A stretch of DNA of 23,011 bases from an uncultured Oscillibacter sp. Lineage in GTDB: Bacteria > Bacillota > Clostridia > Oscillospirales > Oscillospiraceae. The stretch spans positions 1 to 23,011 of the forward strand of contig CAJUBX010000031.1 of NCBI GenBank assembly GCA_910585165.1, given 5' to 3'. Numbering within the stretch: the first letter of the stretch is position 1; each line of letters starts with the position of its first letter. A model generated the notes under the pieces. The model searched no databases and was not told where the DNA came from. It saw only the letters and a program-made list of their open reading frames with translations. This document shows, piece by piece, positions 7,282 to 15,475 of this stretch. A program made the translations under genes and the position numbers.

Positions 7282-7722
7282 TTAGAGCTCCGCCAGAAGC
7301 CGCAGGGCCTCCAGGTATCCCTCCAGGCCGTGGCCCCGGATGGTTCCCACGCACGCGGCGCGGATGTAGGACACATGCCGGAACTCCTCCCGGCTGTCGG
7401 GGTCCGATACGTGGACCTCCACCGTGGGGATGCCCACGGCCTTCACCGCGTCCAGCAAAGCAACGCTGGTGTGGGTGTAGGCCGCGGGGTTGATGATGAT
7501 GCCGTCCGCCTTGTCAAAGTAGGCCTGCTGGATGGCGTCCACCAGGGCTCCTTCGTGGTTGGACTGGAAGAAGGAGACCTCCACCCCCAGCCGGTCCGCC
7601 TCCTGGGAGATCATATCCTTCAAATCCTCATAGGTGGTCCTGCCGTAAATCTCCGGCTGGCGGACGCCCAGCATGTTCATGTTGGGCCCGTTGATGACCA
7701 GGATGTTCTTTTTAACACTCAC
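7282..7722 (-). CDS. aroQ: 3-dehydroquinate dehydratase, type II
   Basis: The protein has 146 residues, the normal length for the small dodecameric type II enzyme that converts 3-dehydroquinate to 3-dehydroshikimate (third shikimate step) in the cytoplasm. Family signatures are INGPNMNMLGVRQPEIYG near the N-terminus (catalytic Arg and Tyr loop), SNHEGALVDAIQQA, IINPAAYTHTSVALLDA (about 75-91) and EVHVSDP. The start is the GTG at 7722, preceded by GGAGGG; the longer open frame upstream reads through aroE-aroK out of frame and is not real. It overlaps the end of aroE-aroK by 11 bases, implying translational coupling. It is the last gene of the operon. Its TAA stop coincides with the right-hand TTA duplication of the MITE. 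Confidence 0.96.
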   Translation of the reverse strand: MSVKKNILVINGPNMNMLGVRQPEIYGRTTYEDLKDMISQEADRLGVEVSFFQSNHEGALVDAIQQAYFDKADGIIINPAAYTHTSVALLDAVKAVGIPTVEVHVSDPDSREEFRHVSYIRAACVGTIRGHGLEGYLEALRLLAEL

Positions 7723-9007
7723 AAAAATCCCTCCAAATTTGGCCCGCGGTTTCCTCCGGGCTTTGTTCATTTTGGACGGACCAGTCCGCCGCCGCGTCAT
7801 ACAATGGGCCCCGGAGGCGTTCCATTTCCTCCAGCTTCGCGCCTTGGGACAGGGGGCGGCCCTCGGTGGGCAGGTCCTCCAGCCGCCGCCGCAGGCAGTA
7901 TACCCGGCCCGTGCGGCGCATGGCCGTCCGGTTTTCCGACCAGAGGACCGCTCCGCCGCCGGTGGCGACGACCTGCCCGGCTTTGGCGCAGACCTCCGCC
8001 AGCACCTGATTCTCCAGGGCCCGGAAGGCCCCCTCCCCCTCCTGGGCAAAAATCTCCGGGATGGACTTCCCGGCTTTTTTTACAATTTCTTCATCCAGGT
8101 CCACGAAGGGCTTGCCGGAGAGCTTCGCCAGCTCCCGGCCCACGGTGGTCTTGCCGCTTCCCGGCATGCCCACCAGAACAAGGTTCGTCATGTCCCGCCA
8201 GAGCCGGGCGGTGATGCGCTCCGTCTCGCCGTCGGGAATGGCCTTGTCGAAAAACAGCTCCTCCGCCCGCTTGGCCTGGTGGACCAGCATGGAAAGCCCC
8301 CCGGTGCGGCGGATGTGGCGGATGGGCTCCGGCTCCGCCCCCAGGCGGAGAAGATCGCCCCGGTAAGGGGAGGGCTTTTCCAGCTCCTCCGCCTGGAGAA
8401 GAAGGTTCGTCCGGCCGGGATTGTAAATCATGTCCGCAGCCGCCGTGACATGGGGCAGGCGGCGCAGATCCGCGGGCTGTCCCTCCAGGTTCGGCCACAT
8501 GCCCGCAGGAGTGGCGTTGATGAGGACCTCCCCATCGCTGTGGCGGGCGTAGAGGGCTTCGTAATCGTTTTCCCCCCTCCGGGAGATCACCACGGTTTCC
8601 CGGGCCCCCTCCATCCGCGCCGCCGCCTGGGCGGTGAGGCTGGCCCCGCCGCTGCCCAGGACCAGGACCTTCCGGCCCTTCAGGGAGATGCCCGCCCGGC
8701 GGAGCATGTAGCAAAAGCCGCCGATGTCCGTGTTATAGCCCACCAGCTTTTCCCCCCGGCGGACCAGGGTGTTCACGCTGCCGATGTCCGCGGCGGCGGG
8801 GTCGATTTCGTCGCAGAACTTCATCACCTCCCGCTTGTAGGGGATGGTGACGTTCAGCCCGCCGATATCCTCCCGCCGGAGGAAGTCCCCCAGCTGGTCC
8901 GGCTCCAATTCGATGAGGCGGTAGCCTTCACAGCCAAAGGCCCGGTGGATAGGGACGGACCAGCTGTGGCCCAGAGTCCGCCCCAACAGGCCATAGACTT
9001 TCTCCAT
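7712..9007 (-). CDS. aroE-aroK: Bifunctional shikimate dehydrogenase / shikimate kinase (AroE-AroK fusion)
   Basis: The 431-residue protein carries two consecutive shikimate steps. Residues 1-255 are AroE: substrate motif GHSWSV (13-18), catalytic K58 in NVTIPYK, D94 in YNTDIGG, NADP loop GSGGASLT (118-125), and GGLSMLVHQA (236-245). Residues about 273-431 are AroK: Walker A GMPGSGKTT (280-288), DLDEEI (303-308), GExxFRxxE (324-332), GGGAV (350-354) and lid EGRPL (382-386). It reduces 3-dehydroshikimate to shikimate, then phosphorylates it. An extra stretch of about 20 residues (about 207-233) precedes the final AroE motif compared with typical AroE. It starts 3 bases after the pheA stop and overlaps aroQ. 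No internal stop or frame break is seen, so the fusion looks genuine. Confidence 0.95.
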   Translation of the reverse strand: MEKVYGLLGRTLGHSWSVPIHRAFGCEGYRLIELEPDQLGDFLRREDIGGLNVTIPYKREVMKFCDEIDPAAADIGSVNTLVRRGEKLVGYNTDIGGFCYMLRRAGISLKGRKVLVLGSGGASLTAQAAARMEGARETVVISRRGENDYEALYARHSDGEVLINATPAGMWPNLEGQPADLRRLPHVTAAADMIYNPGRTNLLLQAEELEKPSPYRGDLLRLGAEPEPIRHIRRTGGLSMLVHQAKRAEELFFDKAIPDGETERITARLWRDMTNLVLVGMPGSGKTTVGRELAKLSGKPFVDLDEEIVKKAGKSIPEIFAQEGEGAFRALENQVLAEVCAKAGQVVATGGGAVLWSENRTAMRRTGRVYCLRRRLEDLPTEGRPLSQGAKLEEMERLRGPLYDAAADWSVQNEQSPEETAGQIWRDFCEC

Positions 9008-9010
9008 GGC

Positions 9011-10147
9011 TTACACTTCCGCGTAGCTGCCCAGGAAGTGGAACTGGGCGCAGCTGCGCTCCATCTCCTCCAGGCAGGCCTGGACGCTGGGGTCCCGGAG
9101 GTCCGCCTCCAGCTCGATGAAGAAGATGAACTCGAAGTCGCTGCCGGAGACCGGGCAGGACTCCAGCTTGGTCATGTTGATATCCAGGGCCGCCAGCTTG
9201 GAGAGCATCTCGTACAGGGCGCCGGGCTTGTTCTCAAAGGCGATGATGAGGCTGACCCGGCTGGCCCCGGCGTAGATAACCGGCTCCTTGGCCACGCAGA
9301 TGAAGCGGGTGTAGTTGTTGTCGCTGTTCTGGATTTTATCGCTGAGGCACTCCAGGCCGTACAGCGCCGCGCAGGGGTGGGAGGAGATGGCGGCGGCATG
9401 GCGGCTTCCGGACTCGGCCACCAGCTTGGCGGCGGCGGCGGTGTTGTCGCAGGGGATCACCTTCACGCCCTTGAGGCCGTCCAAAAAGCGGCTGCATTGG
9501 CCGATGGCCTGCTGGTGGGAGTAGATTTCCGTCACGTCCTCCAGCTTCACCCCCGGCAGGGCCAGCAGCTCGTGGCGGATGCACAGGCGGGTGGAGCGGA
9601 CGATGGTGAGGTTGTGCTCCTGCAAGAGCTGGTACACCGCCCGGACGGAGCCGTTGGAGCTGTTTTCAATGGGCAGCACGCCGAACTTGCAGAAGCCCGC
9701 CTCCACGGCGGAGACCACCGCGTCGAAGGTCTTGACGTACATAATGCTGCCCCGGGGGAAAATCCGGTCGCAGGCCGCCTGGGAATTGGCTCCCTCCACG
9801 CCCTGGCAGGCCACCAGGCCCGTCTGGGGAAACAGCTGGTCCCGGTTTTCCAGGGAGGCCCGGATCTGGGCCCCCACCTTGGTGGGCGCGTCGATGAGCT
9901 CCGCCTGGCGGGACCGGGCCAGCTCGAAGAGGGTGGAGAACAGGTGGTAGGCGTAGCGCTCCCGCGTTCCGGCGCTCTTTGTCACCTTGGCCAGGATTTC
10001 CCGCTCCCGGGTCTTGTTCAAAATGGGGAGATGGTGTTCGTTCTTATAGGCCGCCACCTCCTCGCTGAGGTCCATGCGCTCCAGAAAGAGCTTCAAAAGC
10101 TGGTCGTCCACCGCGTCGATTTTGGCGCGGATATCAGAAAGTTCCAT
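9011..10147 (-). CDS. pheA: Bifunctional chorismate mutase / prephenate dehydratase (P-protein)
   Basis: The 378-residue protein has three domains: an AroQ-type chorismate mutase (1-90, MELSDIRAKIDAVDDQLLKL through TRERE); prephenate dehydratase (about 112-285, with GVEGANSQ, PIENSSNGSV at 159-168, SHQQAIGQCSRFL, and NYTRF at 278-282); and a C-terminal ACT domain (295-378) for Phe feedback. It converts chorismate through prephenate to phenylpyruvate. In the ACT domain the first Phe-site motif is GALY (309-312), but the second, normally ESRP, reads ESCP (329-332), which could change inhibition by Phe. Its start at 10147 follows GGAGGG and overlaps aroC by 14 bases, so the two are probably translationally coupled. 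Confidence 0.96.
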   Translation of the reverse strand: MELSDIRAKIDAVDDQLLKLFLERMDLSEEVAAYKNEHHLPILNKTREREILAKVTKSAGTRERYAYHLFSTLFELARSRQAELIDAPTKVGAQIRASLENRDQLFPQTGLVACQGVEGANSQAACDRIFPRGSIMYVKTFDAVVSAVEAGFCKFGVLPIENSSNGSVRAVYQLLQEHNLTIVRSTRLCIRHELLALPGVKLEDVTEIYSHQQAIGQCSRFLDGLKGVKVIPCDNTAAAAKLVAESGSRHAAAISSHPCAALYGLECLSDKIQNSDNNYTRFICVAKEPVIYAGASRVSLIIAFENKPGALYEMLSKLAALDINMTKLESCPVSGSDFEFIFFIELEADLRDPSVQACLEEMERSCAQFHFLGSYAEV

Positions 10148-11228
10148 GATTTCCCTCCAACAGCATATCCAAAAGTACGGCGGCAGTCACCGCCTCAATC
10201 ACCGGGACCGCCCGGTGGGCTACACAGGGGTCATGCCGGCCGTGTACGGCCAGCTCCGCCGCCTCCATGCGGGAGAGGCTGACGGTTTTCTGGGTCCTCC
10301 CAATGGAGGGCGTGGGCTTCACCGCCGCCCGGAGGACCAGGGGCATGCCCGTGGTGATGCCCCCCAGCACGCCCCCGGCGCGGTTCGTGAGGGCCCGGAT
10401 TTGCCCGTCCTCCACGGTGAAGGGGTCGTTGTTCTCCGAGCCCCGCAAAGAGGCGGCGGAAAAGCCCGCGCCGAACTCCACGCCCTTCACCGCCGGAACG
10501 CCGAACAGGGCGGCGGCCAGGCGGTTTTCCACCCCGCCGAACATGGGCTCCCCCAGCCCGGCGGGAAGCCCCGCGGCGGCGCACTCAATAATGCCCCCCA
10601 CGCTGTCCAGATCGTTTTTCGCCGCCAGGATCGCCTCCTGCATCCGCTCCCCCGCCGCGCTGTCCAGAACGGGGAAGGGCTTGGCGGCGATCTCCGCAAA
10701 GAGCTCCGCTGTGGGATAGAGGGGGAAGGAGGACTCGTCCCGGACGTTTCCAACAGACAGCAGGCGGGCCCCCACGCAAATTCCCCGGCGGGCGAGAATC
10801 TGCATGGCAATGCCCCCGGCCACGCACAGCGGGGCCGTCAGCCGCCCGGAGAAGTGACCGCCCCCCCGCATGTCGGCAGATCCGCCCCACTTGGCCCAGG
10901 CGGTAAAGTCCGCGTGGCCGGGGCGGGGCTTGTCGCGAAGCTCCCCGTAGTCCTTCGACCGCTGGTCCGCGTTGCGGATGACGGCGCACAGCGGCGCGCC
11001 GCAGGTTCTGCCCTCCTCCAGGCCGGAGAGGAACTCGGGAATATCCGTCTCCTTCCGGGCGGTGGAGAGGGGCCCGGTCCCCGGCCTCCGGCGGTCCAAA
11101 AACCGCTGGAGGGCCTCCAGGTCGATTTCCTCCCCGGCGGGAAGGCCGTCCATCACCACGCCGACGGCCTTCCCGTGGGACTGGCCGAAGACGCTGATTC
11201 GCAGAAGATTTCCAAACTCAGAGGACAT
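10134..11228 (-). CDS. aroC: Chorismate synthase
   Basis: The 364-residue protein matches chorismate synthase, the FMN-dependent last step of the shikimate pathway (EPSP to chorismate). Signatures are FGQSHG (14-19), RRRPG, RPGHAD (102-107), RGGGHFSGRLTAP (121-133), GGITTGMP, KPTPSIG, and near the C-terminus GRHDPCVAHRAVPVIEA. The canonical first motif is GESHG; here Gln replaces Glu. The start is the ATG at 11228, with GGAGG eight bases upstream; the GTG at 11237 overlaps that site. It overlaps aroA by 11 bases and pheA by 14, in a tightly packed operon. No flavin reductase domain is present, so a separate reductant is presumably used. Confidence 0.96.
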   Translation of the reverse strand: MSSEFGNLLRISVFGQSHGKAVGVVMDGLPAGEEIDLEALQRFLDRRRPGTGPLSTARKETDIPEFLSGLEEGRTCGAPLCAVIRNADQRSKDYGELRDKPRPGHADFTAWAKWGGSADMRGGGHFSGRLTAPLCVAGGIAMQILARRGICVGARLLSVGNVRDESSFPLYPTAELFAEIAAKPFPVLDSAAGERMQEAILAAKNDLDSVGGIIECAAAGLPAGLGEPMFGGVENRLAAALFGVPAVKGVEFGAGFSAASLRGSENNDPFTVEDGQIRALTNRAGGVLGGITTGMPLVLRAAVKPTPSIGRTQKTVSLSRMEAAELAVHGRHDPCVAHRAVPVIEAVTAAVLLDMLLEGNHGTF

Positions 11229-12444
11229 GGACCGCACCTCCCAGGGCTTCGTAATCCCGCCAGAAATGGGGGTAGGACTTTTTCACCGCCTCGGCCCCCC
11301 GGATGGTCACGGGGCCCTGGCAGCGGGTGGCCGCCACGGCGGCGGCCATGACGATGCGGTGGTCGTTGGCCCCGTCCACCACGCCGCCGGGGAGGGTGGA
11401 GACCCCGTAGACCGTCAGTCCGTCCTCCTCCTCGCTGACCGCGCCGCCCAGGGCCTTGAGCATCCGGGTCACGGTGGCCAGGCGGTCGCTCTCCTTCAGC
11501 CGCAGGCGGGCGGCGCCCACGAAGCGGGTGGTGCCCCGCCGGAGGGCGGCGATTGCCGCCAGGGGCGGCAGAAGGTCCGGGCAGTCGGAGAGGTTGACGC
11601 TCACCTCTCCGGCGGCGGAGAGCTTTTTGGAGTGGGCCAGCACCGCCGCGTCCCCCTGGGAGGACTGGCCCTTGAGGCCCCGGAGCCGCAGATTGCTCCC
11701 CAGGGCGATGGCGGCGTACCAGAAGGCGGCCTGGGACCAGTCGGCCTCCACGGTCTCCTCAAAGGGGCCGTAGACCCCCGGCTCTATGCCGAAGCCGTTA
11801 AGCCCCGGGGACCAGCGGACATGAATCCCCGCCCGGGCCAGCACCCCCATGGTCATGGCGGCGTAGGAGGCGGATTCCAGCTTCGTGGTGCTGACCACCA
11901 CGCTGGGCCCGTCCAGCAGGGGCAGGGCCAGGAGCAGCCCGGTGAAAAACTGGCTGGACACGTTCCCCGGCAAACGGTACTCCCCGGGCCGCAGGTCTCC
12001 CCGGACGGTCAGCACGCCGTCTTGAAGCTGGTGGAAGATGCCCTGGCGGTCAAAGAGCTGGAAATAGGGGCCCAGGGGCCGTTCCATCAGCCGCCCCCGG
12101 CCGGTGAATTCCCCGCCGCCCTCCAGGGCCAGGGCAAGGGGGATGAGAAAGCGCAGGGTGGACCCGGATTCCCCGCAGTCAAAGCGGGGCGGGACCGGGT
12201 AATCCCGTTCCCTGCTGATGCAGCCCCAGATTTTTAAGGTATCCTCCCCCTGCCACTCCCAGCGGCAGCGGAAATTGGACATGCAGCGGAGGGTGGCCTC
12301 GATATCCTCGGAGAAGTCCAGGTTATGAATGGTGCTGACCCCCGCCGCCAGGGCGGCGGCGAGAATCCAGCGGTGGGCAAGGGACTTGCTGGGGGGCGGC
12401 GTCACCACGCCGGAGAGCCGCCGGGGGGTGATTTGAACGTCCAT
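11218..12444 (-). CDS. aroA: 3-phosphoshikimate 1-carboxyvinyltransferase (EPSP synthase)
   Basis: The 408-residue protein is a little shorter than the well-known E. coli enzyme. It joins shikimate-3-phosphate and PEP to give EPSP. Motifs: PPPSKSLAHR (16-25), FDCGESGSTLRFL (88-100), SQFFTGLLLALP, LRLKESDR and NDHRIVMAAAVAA. The PEP/glyphosate loop reads GESGSTLRF, where class I enzymes have GNAGTAMRP; the positions equivalent to Thr97 and Pro101 are Ser and Phe. This suggests a different class and perhaps altered glyphosate sensitivity (inference). The ATG follows GGAGGG directly, and the aroB stop codon is immediately upstream with no gap. Confidence 0.96.
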   Translation of the reverse strand: MDVQITPRRLSGVVTPPPSKSLAHRWILAAALAAGVSTIHNLDFSEDIEATLRCMSNFRCRWEWQGEDTLKIWGCISRERDYPVPPRFDCGESGSTLRFLIPLALALEGGGEFTGRGRLMERPLGPYFQLFDRQGIFHQLQDGVLTVRGDLRPGEYRLPGNVSSQFFTGLLLALPLLDGPSVVVSTTKLESASYAAMTMGVLARAGIHVRWSPGLNGFGIEPGVYGPFEETVEADWSQAAFWYAAIALGSNLRLRGLKGQSSQGDAAVLAHSKKLSAAGEVSVNLSDCPDLLPPLAAIAALRRGTTRFVGAARLRLKESDRLATVTRMLKALGGAVSEEEDGLTVYGVSTLPGGVVDGANDHRIVMAAAVAATRCQGPVTIRGAEAVKKSYPHFWRDYEALGGAVHVL

Positions 12445-13530
12445 CTATCCCTCCTGCCCGGGCCGGTCCGCCAGCCCTGTCCCGATGACAAACAGCAGCT
12501 CCGACACGGGTATTTTGACCAGCTCGCAGGCACCGATCCTCTTGGGGACCACAATGGTGATGGAGTCCCCGGAGCGCTTCTTGTCCGCCAGGGCGGCTTC
12601 TTCCAGAGCCTTGGCGGAAAACTCCGTGGAGGTGGGGAGCCCCTGCTTTTCAAGGCAGGCGCAGATTCGCGCCGCCACAGGCCCGCCGGACCAGTTCAGC
12701 CCCTCCGCCGCCCGGGCCATGATGGCAAGCCCCGCCGCCACGGCCTGGCCGTGGGGAATGGAATAGCCGCTGCACTTCTCAATGGCGTGGCCCACGGTGT
12801 GGCCCAGGTTCAAGAGCTTCCGCTCCCCCTGCTCCTTCTCGTCCCGCTCCACCACTCCGGCCTTGTAGGCCACGCACCGGGCGATGACCTCTTCCAGATT
12901 CGTCTCCAGTCCGCCCTTCTCACAAAGCGCGAACAGGCTCTCGCCGCACAGCACCCCGGTCTTGACGGCCTCCGCCGCCCCTCCGGCGAACACCGCCTGC
13001 GGCAGGGTTTTGAGGCAGTCCGTATCGCACAGCACGGCGGCGGGCTGGAGAAAGGCCCCGGCCAGGTTCTTCCCCGCCTCCAAATCAATGGCGGTCTTGC
13101 CTCCCACGGAGGAATCCACCGCCGCCAGCAGCGTGGTGGGCATCTGCACATACCGGATACCCCGGAGGTACACGGCGGCGGCAAACCCCGCCATGTCCCC
13201 CGCCACGCCGCCGCCCAGGGCGATGAGGCAGTCCGTGCGGGTCAGGTGCTCCCGGGCCAGAAACTCCAGAATGCCGGAGAGGGTAGAAAGGTTCTTGTTC
13301 TCCTCCCCGGCAGGGAATGCGTAGGTGCAGACGGCGAACCCCGCCGCCTTCAGGCTTGTCACCACGGTCTCCAGATACAGCTCCTCCACAACGGAGTCGG
13401 TAATCACCGCCATGCGGCAGGGGGGGACGGCCGTCCGCAGAAGAGGGCCGCAGTTCTTTAAAAGCCCGGGGCCGATGCGGACGGTGTAGGCGGGAACCGT
13501 GTTTACCTGTATCTCTTTATAGTCTGGCAT
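12445..13530 (-). CDS. aroB: 3-dehydroquinate synthase
   Basis: The 361-residue protein is the NAD- and metal-dependent enzyme that cyclises DAHP to 3-dehydroquinate (second shikimate step). Motifs: PAGEENKN (73-80), GGGVAGDMAGFAAA (106-119), PTTLLAAVDSSVGGKT (131-146) and NLGHTVGHAIE (241-251). Likely metal ligands are E187 in GGAAEAVK, H244, and H260 in PHGQAVAAG. The ATG at 13530 follows AAAGGAGG. It begins 13 bases after the tyrA stop and ends directly against the aroA start. All expected active-site residues I can recognise are present. Confidence 0.96.
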   Translation of the reverse strand: MPDYKEIQVNTVPAYTVRIGPGLLKNCGPLLRTAVPPCRMAVITDSVVEELYLETVVTSLKAAGFAVCTYAFPAGEENKNLSTLSGILEFLAREHLTRTDCLIALGGGVAGDMAGFAAAVYLRGIRYVQMPTTLLAAVDSSVGGKTAIDLEAGKNLAGAFLQPAAVLCDTDCLKTLPQAVFAGGAAEAVKTGVLCGESLFALCEKGGLETNLEEVIARCVAYKAGVVERDEKEQGERKLLNLGHTVGHAIEKCSGYSIPHGQAVAAGLAIMARAAEGLNWSGGPVAARICACLEKQGLPTSTEFSAKALEEAALADKKRSGDSITIVVPKRIGACELVKIPVSELLFVIGTGLADRPGQEG

Positions 13531-13543
13531 AGGCGCTCCTCCT

Positions 13544-14380
13544 TTAATTTCCCCCGGCGGTGGCTTTCAGCTCCCGGCCCTCCCGGAGAAGGGCCCGGAC
13601 CCTGTCCGCGTCGCCGGATTTCAGCGCCCGGGAATAGGCGGCCAGGTTTTCGATCAGAATGTCCAGTTCCTTGATAAGGTAGTCCGCGTCGTCCAGAAAC
13701 AGCTCTGTCCACATGTCCTCGTCCAGCCGGGCCACCCGGGTCATGTCCTGAAAGCTCCCGGCGGAAAAGCCCCGGCGGCGCTGGGCCTCCGGCGACTTGA
13801 CGTAGGCGCTGGAGGTGATGTGGGCCAGCTGGGAGGTGAAGGCGATGATGCGGTCGTGCTCCTCCGGGTCCGAGAAGGTGAGCCCGGCAAAGCCGATGTC
13901 CAGGAAGAAGGCTTTCAACGTCTCCAGAAGCTGCATGTCCGTCCGCTTGTCCGGGGTGAGAATCATGGAGGCCCCCACGTACAAATCCTCGCTGGAGGCG
14001 GTGAAGCCCCCCCGCTCCCGTCCCGCCATGGGGTGGCCGCCGATGTAGGCGAAGCCGTACTCCTCCGCAACGGGGGCCAGGGCCTCCACCACCACCCGCT
14101 TCACGCCGCAAAGGTCCACCACGATGGCGGACTTGGAAATCCGGTCTGCGTGGTCCTTCACCCACTTCACCGCCGCGCCGGGGCAGATGGCAACCAGAAT
14201 CAAACCGCACCGGGGAAGGTTCTCCTCCGTCAGTGGGGCGTCGATGGCTCCGCTCATCCGGGCCAGGGCCATGGTCTCCTGGTCCAAATCCGCGCCGTAG
14301 ACGGTGTGGGCCGTCCGGGCCTTGACGCTTTTCGCCATGGAGCCGCCGATGAGCCCCAGGCCGACAATGCCGACATTCAT
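13544..14380 (-). CDS. tyrA: Prephenate dehydrogenase
   Basis: The 278-residue protein has an N-terminal Rossmann fold (GIVGLGLIGGS, residues 4-14) and the catalytic GGHPMAG (114-120) with H116, followed by the all-helical dimer domain (HDRIIAFTSQLAHITSSAY and beyond). It oxidises and decarboxylates prephenate to 4-hydroxyphenylpyruvate, the Tyr branch. It has no C-terminal ACT domain, so feedback by Tyr is not evident at the protein level; control may rest on the leader attenuator and on DAHP synthase. The start is the ATG at 14380 after AAGGAGG; an extension to 14407 would overlap aroF and lacks a ribosome site. It lies 13 bases after the aroF stop. Confidence 0.95.
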   Translation of the reverse strand: MNVGIVGLGLIGGSMAKSVKARTAHTVYGADLDQETMALARMSGAIDAPLTEENLPRCGLILVAICPGAAVKWVKDHADRISKSAIVVDLCGVKRVVVEALAPVAEEYGFAYIGGHPMAGRERGGFTASSEDLYVGASMILTPDKRTDMQLLETLKAFFLDIGFAGLTFSDPEEHDRIIAFTSQLAHITSSAYVKSPEAQRRRGFSAGSFQDMTRVARLDEDMWTELFLDDADYLIKELDILIENLAAYSRALKSGDADRVRALLREGRELKATAGGN

Positions 14381-14393
14381 GGAAGCGGCCTCC

Positions 14394-15410
14394 TTATTCG
14401 TTGTCAATGCCCTGCATGAAGGCGTGGAGCTTCAAAAGCTTTTTGGCCAGGGGATCGAAGACCTCCGGCTTTAAGGACTGGGGCCCGTCGCAAAGGGCGT
14501 GGGCCGGGTCGTTGTGGACCTCAATCTGGAGCCCGTCGGTGCCCGCCGCCACGGCGGCCCGGGCCATGGGCTCGACTAACCAGTACTTGCCCGTGGCGTG
14601 GCTGGGGTCCACGATGATGGGCAGATGGGTCAGCTGGCGCATCACCGGGATGGCGGACAGGTCCAGGGTGTTGCGGGTGTAGCTCTCAAAGGTGCGGATG
14701 CCCCGCTCGCAGAGGATGACATTCTCGTTTCCGCTGGCCATGACGTACTCGGCGCTCATGAGCCACTCCTCAAAGGTGGCGGACATGCCCCGCTTGATCA
14801 TGACGGGCCGGTCCTGATGGCCCACGGCCTTCAAAAGGTCGAAGTTCTGCATGTTCCGGGCGCCGATCTGGATCACGTCCACATCCTTGAACAGGGGCAG
14901 CTGGGTCACGTCCATCAGCTCCGTCACGATGGGAAGGCCCGTCTCCTGCCGGGCGGTTTTCAGGTACTCCAGCCCTGTGGCCCCCAGGCCCTGGAAGGCG
15001 TAGGGCGAGGTGCGGGGCTTGAAGGCCCCGCCCCGGAGCATGGTGGCCCCGCTGGCCTTGACGGCCCTGGCGATGGCCACCACCTGCTCCTCGCTCTCCA
15101 CGGAGCAGGGCCCCGCCATGATGGTCAGGGTGCCGCCGCCGATCTGGGTATTGCCCACGGGGATGACGGTGTCCTCCGGGTGGAACTTCCGGTTGGCGTT
15201 CTTATAGGGCTCCTGGACCCGCTTCACGTCCTGGACGATGTCCAGGGCGGCGATGAGGTCGATGTCCAGCTTGGAGGTGTCCCCCACCAGGCCCAGGATG
15301 GTGTTGGCCTCGCCGATGCTGGTGTGGATGGTGACACCCTTTTCCTGGAGCCAGGAGATGAGGCTGTTCAGCTGTTCCCGGTTGGGGTTGTGCTTTAAGA
15401 TGACGATCAT
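14394..15410 (-). CDS. aroF: 3-deoxy-7-phosphoheptulonate (DAHP) synthase, type I-beta
   Basis: The 338-residue protein condenses PEP and erythrose-4-phosphate, the committed shikimate step. Residues 1-70 are the ferredoxin-like (ACT-like) N-terminal regulatory domain (MIVILKHNPNREQLNSLISW and onward) found in feedback-controlled type I-beta enzymes such as that of Thermotoga. Residues 80-338 are the KDO8P/DAHP synthase barrel: IMAGPCSVES (97-106), FKPRTSPYAFQG (130-141), QIGARNMQN (181-189), MIKRG (204-208), and metal-site DPSHATG (268-274). TAGGAGGA precedes the ATG at 15410. It is the first structural gene of the operon and lies just downstream of a leader peptide and terminator, so its expression is probably attenuated. 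Confidence 0.96.
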   Translation of the reverse strand: MIVILKHNPNREQLNSLISWLQEKGVTIHTSIGEANTILGLVGDTSKLDIDLIAALDIVQDVKRVQEPYKNANRKFHPEDTVIPVGNTQIGGGTLTIMAGPCSVESEEQVVAIARAVKASGATMLRGGAFKPRTSPYAFQGLGATGLEYLKTARQETGLPIVTELMDVTQLPLFKDVDVIQIGARNMQNFDLLKAVGHQDRPVMIKRGMSATFEEWLMSAEYVMASGNENVILCERGIRTFESYTRNTLDLSAIPVMRQLTHLPIIVDPSHATGKYWLVEPMARAAVAAGTDGLQIEVHNDPAHALCDGPQSLKPEVFDPLAKKLLKLHAFMQGIDNE

Positions 15411-15443
15411 GACGGATTCCTCCTAACAAATTTGGCGGGGTGC

Positions 15444-15475
15444 AAAAAGGCCCGCAGCCGGTTTGGCTGCGGGCC
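15444..15475 (-). terminator. Intrinsic terminator in the aro operon leader (attenuator)
   Basis: In the transcript GGCCCGCAGCC (15475-15465) pairs perfectly with GGCTGCGGGCC (15459-15449) around the loop AAACC, followed by TTTTT (15448-15444). It lies 34 bases before the aroF start and just after a Tyr/Phe-rich leader ORF, so it must be bypassed for the operon to be expressed. Confidence 0.9.

Noticed and set aside
7673..10282. 869-codon plus-strand open frame across aroQ, aroE-aroK and pheA
   Set aside because: It is a GC-driven shadow with no family likeness, opposite three clear enzymes with ribosome sites.
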